This document shows positions 51,132 to 59,000 of a stretch of DNA of 64,000 bases, in pieces. The stretch comes from Microbacterium terregens (GTDB lineage: Bacteria; Pseudomonadota; Alphaproteobacteria; Sphingomonadales; Sphingomonadaceae). Made by a program: the position numbers and the translations under genes. Position 1 is the first letter of the stretch. Each line of letters starts with the position of its first letter. Location: NCBI RefSeq assembly GCF_027922045.1, contig NZ_BSEX01000022.1, positions 16,486 through 80,485 on the forward strand, in the 5' to 3' direction. The notes below the pieces were generated by a model. The model was given only the letters and a program-made list of their open reading frames with translations. It was not told where the DNA came from and searched no databases.

Positions 51132-51677
51132 ATGCGGCTTCCCGCTATCGCAGTTGCAGGATGCTTGGCCGTCATGAGCAGTGCCGGGTCAGCAGGCGTC
51201 ACCGCGCAACAACCCGTGATTGCCGGCTATGGCAGGATCACGCCGGTAGAAGGCGCGGTTGAGCGGCCGGACCACTCGCTGCGATATCGTGTGCTGTTCA
51301 GTGTGACGAAGGCGGCGTCATCTCCCGACAAGGTCAATCCCTCGCTGGAGAAGGTCGCACGCTTCCTGAACCTGCTCGGGGCGGACGGCGTGCGGCCGGC
51401 ACAGGGAGATGTGATCGTGATCGTCCACGGGCCGGCGACACCGATTATTGCCGATGATGAGGCATATGCGACGAAAACCGGTGCCACGACGAACCCCAAT
51501 CTTGCCTTGATAGCGGCGCTAAGGCGGGCAGGCGTGTCCGTTCGAGTGTGCAGCCAGGCTTTAGTCGGGAATGGGATCGCTCCGGTCACGGTCGATAAGG
51601 CTATCGAAGTCGATGTCTCGGCTCTCACCACAATGGCGACATTGCAGATACGTGGTTGGGCGCTGATCCCTGACTGA
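51132..51677 (+). CDS. Periplasmic DsrE-family protein
   Basis: 181 residues. Signal peptide to VTAQQ (about 27). DsrE-type alpha/beta fold: RYRVLFSVTKAA strand, KVARFLNLLGADGV helix, VIVIVHGPATPII strand, LIAALRRAGVSVRVCSQAL with the conserved Cys (about 140). DsrE proteins carry sulfur as Cys-persulfide. Third gene of the peroxiredoxin-ArsR operon, with AAAGGA before the ATG. Confidence 0.82.
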   Translation: MRLPAIAVAGCLAVMSSAGSAGVTAQQPVIAGYGRITPVEGAVERPDHSLRYRVLFSVTKAASSPDKVNPSLEKVARFLNLLGADGVRPAQGDVIVIVHGPATPIIADDEAYATKTGATTNPNLALIAALRRAGVSVRVCSQALVGNGIAPVTVDKAIEVDVSALTTMATLQIRGWALIPD

Positions 51678-51722
51678 TCGTACCGAACTTCCTGTTTTAT
51701 CATTCCAGTCCGTAACGCGGCC

Positions 51723-51750
51723 GGTGTCACAACCGTCCGGTTGTGACACC
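51723..51750. repeat. 28-bp perfect palindrome, right copy flanking sulfur module
   Basis: Two perfect 13-bp inverted arms (51723-51735 and 51738-51750) around a central TC. It lies 9959 bp from the near-identical copy at 41764. A half-site, GGTGTCGGAACC, follows at 51784-51795, also read as a possible transposon end. The rest of the 261-bp gap 51678-51938 has no gene. Confidence 0.78.
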
Positions 51751-51938
51751 TGCGTAGCACCCCAGCTTTTCCGCGGGTCTACAGGTGTCGGAACCCCGTG
51801 TCAGAATGGCAGGTTGGAAGCGACTATGCGCGATTATCCTGCGGTGATACCCAGGATGCCGCTCTGCTGCTCCACGCGGAGACCAATCCGCGGTGGGGTT
51901 CGGTCTGCCACGACCCGCAGGTAAAACATGTACGGTAC

Positions 51939-52592
51939 TCAACTAGTCTTCTGCGGCTGAGCGGCCCTTGAGCGGTGGAGCGCGGTCACGCGCTTGACGT
52001 GGGCGATGCTGCACCCGGCGAGCTCCGCGGTCTTCGCGATGCTCATGCCCGCCTCGCGCAGACCTACGATGCGCCGGTGGTGGGCGAGGTCCGGCTTGCG
52101 GCCGGTGTACCGCCCCGCCCGCTTGGCAATCTCGATGCCCTCGCGTTGCCGCTCGCGCCGGGTCTCGTAGTCATCCCGCGCCGTCTGCAGCGCGACCCGC
52201 AGCAGCATGTCCTGCACCGCCTCCAGCACGATGCGCGCCACGCCTGCGCTATCAGCTACCAAGTCCGACAGGTCCACAATGCCCGGCACCGCCAGCCGAG
52301 CCCCCCTGCCCCGGATAGCATCCACCAGCAGTTCCGCTTCCTGCAGAGGCAGGCGGCTGATGCGGTCGATCTTCTCGGCCACCACCACCTCGCCCGGCTG
52401 CAGGTCCGCCACCATGCGCAGCAGCTCCGGCCGGTCCGGTCGCGCGCCCGACGCCTTCTCCCGGTATACGGCCGCGACATAAAAGCCGGCCGCCCGCGCA
52501 CCAGCCACAATGCTCTCCTGCCGCGTCAGGTCCTGCTCGTCCGTGCTTACCCGCAAATACACCCGCGCCGCCCTAACCTCGCTGCCTGCCAC
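51939..52592 (-). CDS. Serine recombinase (resolvase/invertase family)
   Basis: 217 residues. Catalytic Ser in YLRVSTDEQ (about 12-20), the Arg-containing REKASGARPDRPEL (about 45-58), and EKIDRISR (about 74-81) of the resolvase core. The long E-helix follows. C-terminal HTH: AGMSIAKTAELAGCSIAHVKRV (about 183-204). Small resolvase size. Sits at the junction between the sulfur module and the plasmid-type backbone, so likely the recombinase of a mobile unit; no transposase is visible. GGGTATACCC, a 10-bp palindrome, lies upstream at 52621-52630. Confidence 0.85.
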   Translation of the reverse strand: MAGSEVRAARVYLRVSTDEQDLTRQESIVAGARAAGFYVAAVYREKASGARPDRPELLRMVADLQPGEVVVAEKIDRISRLPLQEAELLVDAIRGRGARLAVPGIVDLSDLVADSAGVARIVLEAVQDMLLRVALQTARDDYETRRERQREGIEIAKRAGRYTGRKPDLAHHRRIVGLREAGMSIAKTAELAGCSIAHVKRVTALHRSRAAQPQKTS

Positions 52593-52741
52593 CTGCTCAT
52601 CACTCCTACTTGGCGTTGTTGGGTATACCCGGATGAGCTACGCAGTGGGACGGCAGCTCAGAGCCGATCGTGCCGATGCTGCCGAGCTTAGCCAAGCAAG
52701 CCGAACCTAGCGAGCTAGGCTGCTATCTCGATCGGCGATCG

Positions 52742-53005
52742 TCAGTGCACGCTTGCTCGGGCCAACTCGGCCAAAGCGCTGATCACGACCACCCAGCGCG
52801 CGGCGGCGGTCGAGCTTTCCTTCTCCCGCACCTCCTCCAGATAGCCGTCTGCCCAGGCGATCGCCTCGGACAGGCCGAGATCCCGGCGCAGATCGATCGC
52901 GATCGCCCACGCCTCCTCAAGGATCGGTTGTACCGCTCGGCCACTTGGAGCGTCGTTCCCTAGCTTGTTATGGCCCTCGACGGCGAGAGAAGCGGGATCA
53001 GTCAT
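52742..53005 (-). CDS. Small conserved-type hypothetical protein
   Basis: 87 residues from the ATG at 53005. Acidic, mostly helical, no signal peptide: AVQPILEEAWAIAIDLRRDLGLSEAIAWADGYLEEVREKE then a hydrophobic helix. The start overlaps the stop of the HIRAN gene by 8 bp, so they are a pair. No family recognised. The 149 bp before it (to 52593) hold no gene. Confidence 0.5.
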   Translation of the reverse strand: MTDPASLAVEGHNKLGNDAPSGRAVQPILEEAWAIAIDLRRDLGLSEAIAWADGYLEEVREKESSTAAARWVVVISALAELARASVH

Positions 53006-53396
53006 CAGGGTAGATCTCGTCTGGCCAGAACTCGACCGTCCCCGAATTCGGCGGTGTGGCACCAGTCGCATGAGCAGGCGGCAGAACGGGATGATCGCCG
53101 TCGAACGCGATCCGAACGGCGGCACCGGCTGACGTGGCAGCCTGGAAAATCACCTCGACTGGACGGCCATTGCGCAGCATGCCACCAATCCAGGGAGCGC
53201 GGTCCGCGGTCAGATAGCCGATCTGGACATTCCGACTGCTGAACACCGCAATCGCATGCGGGTCCGCCGGGTTCTTCGGCTCAGGAACCAGCTCGATCGG
53301 TTCGCCGGGCCCGCAAAGCAGGATCTCGAAGCGCCGGTTGCCGCCATCCGCATTGGGATGGTTCGCGCCGACGACGTGCAGGCTCATCTGCTTCAT
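52998..53396 (-). CDS. HIRAN-domain protein
   Basis: 132 residues. HIRAN fold: LHVVGANHPNADGGNRRFEI at the front, the conserved VPEPKNPADPHAIAVF (about 37-52) and IGYLTADRAPWI (about 59-70). HIRAN domains bind DNA 3' ends at stalled forks or damage, and small stand-alone forms are common on plasmids. Operon partner of the small gene that follows it. 28 bp downstream of the LexA-like peptidase gene. Confidence 0.78.
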   Translation of the reverse strand: MKQMSLHVVGANHPNADGGNRRFEILLCGPGEPIELVPEPKNPADPHAIAVFSSRNVQIGYLTADRAPWIGGMLRNGRPVEVIFQAATSAGAAVRIAFDGDHPVLPPAHATGATPPNSGTVEFWPDEIYPDD

Positions 53397-53424
53397 GCTG
53401 TCACCTGTGACCGGGCTGTCCCGA

Positions 53425-54078
53425 TCAGCTCAGCGTGCGACCGAACCATAGCACCCGTCCCACGATGTCGATCCGGCTGGGATTGATGTCCTGCCAGCTC
53501 GGATAGTCGGGATTGTCGCTCCTGATCGAGATGCCGCGACCCGAGGGCTGCCGCGCCAGCCGCTTGACCATCAGGCTATCGTCCAGCCGCAGGACGTAGA
53601 TGCCGTCGCGTAGCCGGCTCACCCCATCCTTGCGATCAACGAGCACATCGTCACCATCGGCGAGCGTCGGAGCCATCGAATCGCCCTTCACCTGAATGAT
53701 CGACAGGCCATCGGCCGAGCCTTTGGTTCGCTCGCGGAGCCAGCGCGGATCGAAGCCGATCGACGTCCGGCGCGCCTCGCCAAAGTCGGCAGCCCCGTAG
53801 CCGGCCGACGCATAGACATCGAGCACCGGCACCTGCTGCAGCGTTGGCTTCTCCCACTCCTGAGGACCGCCGAGCACCGTCTCCTTCACCCCGAAATAGC
53901 TGGCAAGAAGGCGACGGTCCTTCTCGTCGAGCCGCTTGGGCGTACCTCGTTTGATGAACTGCTGGATGTATGCGGGATTGCGGCCGAGCATGCGCGACAG
54001 CGCGGCATACTCCTCCTTGCGCTCTTCAATGAGCCGTTGGAGCGCCTCGCGCGGGTGTTCGATCGTGGCGATCATCAT
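53425..54078 (-). CDS. LexA/CI-like S24 peptidase regulator
   Basis: 217 residues. N-terminal DNA-binding region (about 1-75: REALQRLIEERKEEYAALSRMLGRNPAYIQQFI), then an S24 self-cleavage domain: a putative cleavage site in ASAGYG (about 92-97), Ser in KGDSMAPTL (about 135) and Lys in SLMVKRL (about 172). Such proteins repress SOS-like or prophage genes until RecA triggers autocleavage. A GAAC-N7-GAAC SOS box stands just upstream, shared with a small divergent gene. Start taken at the first of two ATGs. Confidence 0.82.
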   Translation of the reverse strand: MMIATIEHPREALQRLIEERKEEYAALSRMLGRNPAYIQQFIKRGTPKRLDEKDRRLLASYFGVKETVLGGPQEWEKPTLQQVPVLDVYASAGYGAADFGEARRTSIGFDPRWLRERTKGSADGLSIIQVKGDSMAPTLADGDDVLVDRKDGVSRLRDGIYVLRLDDSLMVKRLARQPSGRGISIRSDNPDYPSWQDINPSRIDIVGRVLWFGRTLS

Positions 54079-54112
54079 AGGGGATTTCCTACAGCACCGG
54101 GACAACGGTATA

Positions 54113-54127
54113 GAACAGAACGGGAAC
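54113..54127. promoter_or_regulatory. Alphaproteobacterial LexA (SOS) box
   Basis: GAAC (54113-54116), 7 bp, GAAC (54124-54127) fits the alphaproteobacterial LexA consensus. It lies between the S24 peptidase gene (minus) and the 60-residue gene (plus). Confidence 0.6.
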
Positions 54128-54149
54128 GGAGTAAAGCGAGTCGCGACGC

Positions 54150-54332
54150 ATGGACGGGGATCTGCTACCGAGGATCGAGACTTTTCTGGCACGGGTGGGC
54201 CTCAGCCCGACCCGGTTCGGCCGCATCGTCGTCCACGATCCTCGGTTCGTATTCGACCTGCGGGCCGGCCGCCGGCCACGTCGGCGCGTTCACGCGCATG
54301 TGCATGCCTGGCTGCTGCAGAACGGGGCGTGA
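54150..54332 (+). CDS. Small basic protein, possibly DNA-binding
   Basis: 60 residues, rich in Arg/His: FLARVGLSPTRFGRIVVHDPRFVFDLRAGRRPRRRVHAHVHAWLLQ in outline. The middle could be a helix-turn-helix-like element (LSPTRFGRIVVHDPRFVFDL). Divergent from the S24 gene and read from the same SOS-box region. No family recognised. Short but in a well-defined gap and with a plausible frame. Confidence 0.45.
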   Translation: MDGDLLPRIETFLARVGLSPTRFGRIVVHDPRFVFDLRAGRRPRRRVHAHVHAWLLQNGA

Positions 54333-54360
54333 GGCGGGACGCTCCAAAAACTCGCGCATG

Positions 54361-54975
54361 TCAGAGGCTCCCCACTCGCCAAGCCGACAAGACCTTGCGC
54401 ACATAGGCTGGCGTCTCGCTGTTGGCGGGAATGCCGCGCGCCCGGATGACAGCCGCAGGCCCGGCGTTGTAAGCGGCCAACGCCAGTGTCACCGACCCGA
54501 ACTTGTCGAGCATGGCTCTCAAGAAGCGAGCCCCACCATCGACGTTCATGCGAGCGTCCAATGGATCGAGCACCCCAAGCGCTCGTGCGGTCGCGGGCAT
54601 CAGCTGCGCCAATCCCATGGCACCAGCGCGACTGACCACGCCAGGCTGGTAAGCTGATTCCACCGCGACCAATGCATCGAGCAAACCGTTCGGCAGCGCG
54701 TGGCGAAGCTCGGCGGCACGGATGAAGGCGAGGAATCGGTCGCGTCCTTTCGGTGGCGCGGCTCTCGTCGCAGACACGGACATGACCTTGGGATCGGCTG
54801 GCGCGGTCGAAGACCATTGCGCTGCGGTCGTCCGGTGCTCGATCAGCGCGAAGACGGCAGCTGAAGCATCGTTCGCCTCGGCTGAACTCGGTTCCGGGTT
54901 GGCTTGCTGCGCCAGTGCAGGTGAGGCCCAGGCCAGCAGCGCTGCCGCCGCGGGGAAAAAGGTTCGGATCATCAT
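54361..54975 (-). CDS. Lytic transglycosylase (SLT family)
   Basis: 204 residues. Signal peptide to ALAQQ (about 23), a linker, then a lysozyme-like domain: catalytic Glu in ALVAVESAYQPG (about 102-113), GAMGLAQLMPATARALGV (about 117-134), and ALAAYNAGPAAV (about 164-175), the three SLT motifs. Cuts peptidoglycan; on plasmids it commonly serves the conjugation channel (VirB1-like), though no T4SS genes are in view. 28 bp after the small gene. Confidence 0.87.
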   Translation of the reverse strand: MMIRTFFPAAAALLAWASPALAQQANPEPSSAEANDASAAVFALIEHRTTAAQWSSTAPADPKVMSVSATRAAPPKGRDRFLAFIRAAELRHALPNGLLDALVAVESAYQPGVVSRAGAMGLAQLMPATARALGVLDPLDARMNVDGGARFLRAMLDKFGSVTLALAAYNAGPAAVIRARGIPANSETPAYVRKVLSAWRVGSL

Positions 54976-55104
54976 CGCCTCGCATCAAGTATTTTCCTCT
55001 TCCTCGGATTAGAACATAGTGCGAACATGGTGCTGTAGGAAAGCGCTTAGCCCGAGGGAGCGGAGGCGGCGGCGCGGGGCGCGTCACAGACAGCGAGAGC
55101 CCTC

Positions 55105-55989
55105 ATGACCTTCCACAATCCACACCTCGCCAGCGGTGCCGACAGCGGCCGCACCATCGTCGAGGCGCTCGGCGGCCATTGGACGCCCCGAGGCGGCATG
55201 TGTCGGTGCCCGGCACACTCCGACACCACGCCGTCTCTCAGCGTCCGCCCGGGTCGCAGACGCCTGCTGTTCCACTGCTTCGCCGGCTGCGAGACTCGCG
55301 ATGTGCTCGACGCGATTGCAGCGCTCCGCCTTCCCGGCGGTGCGCGCGTGGTGTTTGGCACCGACGAGCCAATCGACACACGAAAGCCCGCAGTGGAGCG
55401 GCTCTGGTCCGAGGCACGCCCGCTCCGTGACAGCCCTGCATCGCGCTATCTGGCGGGACGCGGGCTCATCGGGACCTCGGCGCTTCGTTTCCATCCGCGC
55501 ACACCGCAAGGGCGGCAGCCGCTCACACGGTTTCTGCCGGCGATGATCGCGGCAGTGACTGACGAGAGCGGGCTCGTCGCCGTGCACCGGACGTTCCTCA
55601 GTCGGGATGGACTATCCCTCTCCTCCCGCCAGCCGGCACGTGCCGCGCTGGGTTCACTCGGCAGCGGTCTCGTCCGCCTCGTGTCGGCGAGCAATCGCCT
55701 CGGCTTGGCGGAAGGTATCGAAACCGCCCTCTCCGCCTCCCGACTCTTTGGCGTGCCCTGCTGGGCCACGCTCGGAGCCGAACGCTTCAAGCGGATCACC
55801 CTTCCCGCGTCGGTCACGGAGATCATCCTGTTTCTCGACCATGATGCCGCCGGGCACCAAGCCGAGACGGTGGCGCGCGAGCGCTTCGCCGACCGGCAAA
55901 TCGAGGCCCGCTACCCGGCCCAGCCCGGTGCGGACTGGAACGATGTCCTGCGCGCACCTCCACGGGGCAGGATGACGACCGGACGATAG
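55105..55989 (+). CDS. Plasmid toprim/primase-type protein (DUF7146)
   Basis: 294 residues. N-terminal zinc-ribbon-like CHC2 element: CRCPAHSDTTPSLSV (about 33-47) and LLFHCFAGCETRDV (about 54-67). A C-terminal toprim domain follows, with LAEGIETALSA (about 200-210) holding the catalytic Glu and LFLDHDAAGHQAE (about 241-253) holding the Asp-x-Asp. Acts as a primase or helper of DNA replication on mobile DNA. 68 bp before the large methylase-helicase gene. Confidence 0.82.
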   Translation: MTFHNPHLASGADSGRTIVEALGGHWTPRGGMCRCPAHSDTTPSLSVRPGRRRLLFHCFAGCETRDVLDAIAALRLPGGARVVFGTDEPIDTRKPAVERLWSEARPLRDSPASRYLAGRGLIGTSALRFHPRTPQGRQPLTRFLPAMIAAVTDESGLVAVHRTFLSRDGLSLSSRQPARAALGSLGSGLVRLVSASNRLGLAEGIETALSASRLFGVPCWATLGAERFKRITLPASVTEIILFLDHDAAGHQAETVARERFADRQIEARYPAQPGADWNDVLRAPPRGRMTTGR

Positions 55990-56057
55990 AGGGGAGGAGA
56001 TCGGACACTTCGTGCCCCGACGTCGGCGCTGGAGCCGGCCGGGCCGGAGTCTCTGCC

Positions 56058-59000
56058 ATGACCGCTGCCGCGCTTCGCCTCGAAGCTCCTGCCGATCCCG
56101 TCCTCGCCGTCGCGCATCGCCTTGGCGACTTCCTCCAGGCCGGCGAGACGATCGACGCCCGCCTGCTGCGCGACCTACTTGCCTCCGCGACAGGCCGCTC
56201 CGCCGCCGATGGCGGCTGGTCGATGCGCCACGCCTACGATGCGCTCGAACTCGCGCAAGTGCTCTGGCTGGCGTCAGCCGGTGCGGGCATGGACCTTTCC
56301 AGCCCGTCGGTCGCGCTGGACGCTCTGATCGATCTGGGCCGCCGACTGCCGACACAGACGGTGCGCACCGAAGACCAGCTCGCCTTCCAGCAATTCTCCA
56401 CCCCTGCCCCGATCGCGTGGGCGATGAGCGTGGCGGCACAACTCCGCTCCTCCGACACCGTGCTCGAACCCTCCGCCGGCACCGGATTGCTCGTCTGGCC
56501 CGCGGCGAAGCTCGGCGCCGCCCTCGTGCTCAACGAGATCGATTCTGGTCGCCGACACTGCCTCGAACTGGCCTTTCCACAGGCCCGGATCAGTGATCAC
56601 GACGGCGAACTCTTGGACGATCTGCTGCCGGTCGACGTCCAAGCCGACATTCTCCTGATCAACCCGCCCTTTGCGCGCTCCATTGGCCGCCCGGTCGACC
56701 GGCATGCGGCCGCTCGGCACCTGCACGCCAGCCTCCGCCGCCTCAAGAGCGGCGGCCGCGCGGTCGCGATCATGCCGAGCTGGTTCGACCGCCAGATGCT
56801 TGGATCGGAAGCGACCATCCGCCTCGACGCGGTCCTGCCCCGCGGCCTGTACGTGAAGCACGGAACCGGCATCGCCGTCCGCCTGCTCGTGCTCGACAAG
56901 GTTCCGGCTCCAGATAAGGGCCAAGCCGAGCTGGAGATGACCGGCCTCCCAGCGTTGCTGGACGCTATCCAACACCTGCCTGCTCGCGCTGGCCCGAGTG
57001 ACCCGCTGCCGCGTACTCCGAGCGCGCGGCTGTCTCTGTTCCGCCGCCCGTCACAAACCTCGGTGGCGCCGCGCCCCCAGCCGGGCGCAGCCGAGCCCGA
57101 CGGTGAACAGCCTATCGAGGTGGTGACCCTCGATGATCCCGCACCCGAAGGCGAGCCGGCCGGCATCTACATGGCATGGCGCCCCAGCCGTCTGGTGCTG
57201 CCAGGGGCCGCAGAGCATCCCACGCCTTTGGTCGAGTCCGTCGCCATGGGATCAATCGCGGCCCCCAAGCCGGCCTACCAGCCTCGCCTGCCCTCCAGCG
57301 TCGTGCGACAGGCCCTCCTATCGGCCGCGCAGCTCGAGACGCTCGTCTATGCCGGCGGTGCCTTCGAGCGCGACCTGCCCGGCCGCTTCGTCGCGGACGA
57401 GGCCGGCACCGACCTTAAGATAGCGGAGGACGGGACCACCTATCGACAGGGCTTCTTCCTCGGTGACGGCACCGGTGCCGGCAAGGGCCGGCAGATCGCC
57501 GGCATCATCCGCGATCAGAGTGCCCGCGGGCCCAGGCGGCACATCTGGCTCAGCAAGAACGAGGCACTGCTCGAGGACGCGCGGCGCGACTGGAGCGCGC
57601 TCGGCGGCATGAGCCTCGACGTGCAGCCGCTGTCGCAGTGGAAGCTCGGCACGCCCATTACGCTCGACCAGGGCATCCTCTTCGTCACCTACCCGACGCT
57701 CCGCTCGGGACGGGAGGAGGTCACCCGTCTCCAGCAGATCCTCGACTGGGCGGGCGAAAGCTTCGAGGGCGTAATCGCGTTCGACGAGGCGCACGCGCTC
57801 GCCAACGCCGCCGGAGGCGAGGGTTCGCGCGGTCGCATCAAGGGCTCGGAACAGGGCCTCGCTGGTTTGCGGCTCCAGAACCGCCTACCCCGCGCCCGCG
57901 TCCTCTATGTCTCGGCGACGGGCGCATCGGACGTCGCCAACCTGAGCTATGCCAGCCGGCTCGGCCTGTGGGGCCCCGGCACCGCCTTTGCCACCCGCGA
58001 GGCGTTCATCACCGGTGTCCGCGCCGGCGGCATTGCCGCCATGGAGCTCGTCGCGCGCGACCTGAAGGCGCTCGGCCTCTACACCGCGCGGGCGCTCTCG
58101 TTCGCCGGTGTCGAGTATGATCTGCTGGAGCATGCGCTCACCCCCGAGCAGGTCCGCGTCTACGACGCCTACGCCGAGGCCTGGGCGATCATCCATCGCA
58201 ATCTTGGCGCAGCGCTCGAGGCGACCCGCGTGGTCGACAGCGCGTCGGGCTCGACCCTCAACGCCAATGCCAAGTCGTCCGCGCTCTCCCGCTTCGAGAG
58301 CGTCAAGCAGCGCTTCTTCGCCCAGCTGCTGCTCTCGGCCAAGCTGCCGAGCCTGCTGTCGGCGATCGCCACCGATCTCGAGAACGGGAACGCGGTCGTG
58401 GTGCAGCTCGTCTCGACGTCCGAAGCCATGCTCGACCGCCGGCTCGCCGACCTCGATCCAGCCGAGCGCGAGACGCTCGAGATCGACCTTTCGCCGCGCG
58501 AATATGTCGTCGACTATCTGGTCCGCGCTTTCCCAACGCGGCAGATGCGGGTCTTCACCGATCCTGACGGCAACGTCCGCTCCGAACCCATGGTCGATGA
58601 CCAGGGCCATCCCGTTCACTGCCGGGCGGCGATCGAGGCCCGCGACAGCATGGTCGAGCAGCTCTGTGCGCTGCCGCCGGTCGCGACCGCCCTCGACGCC
58701 ATTCTTGAGCGGTTCGGCACGGACCGTGTCGCCGAGGTGACCGGCCGCACCCGCCGGCTCGTGCTCGACCGCGCCGGTCAGCAGCGGCTCGAACGCCGAA
58801 CGCCGCGCAGCAACCTTGCTGAAGCGCAGGCCTTCATGGACGGCACCAAGAAGCTGCTTGTCTTCAGCGATGCGGGCGGCACCGGCAGGAGCTATCATGC
58901 ATGCCTGAAGGCCAAGAACCAGGCGCGGCGTGTCCACTATCTGCTCGAACCCGGCTGGCGCGCCGATGCGGCCATTCAGGGGCTCGGGCGGACTCATCGG

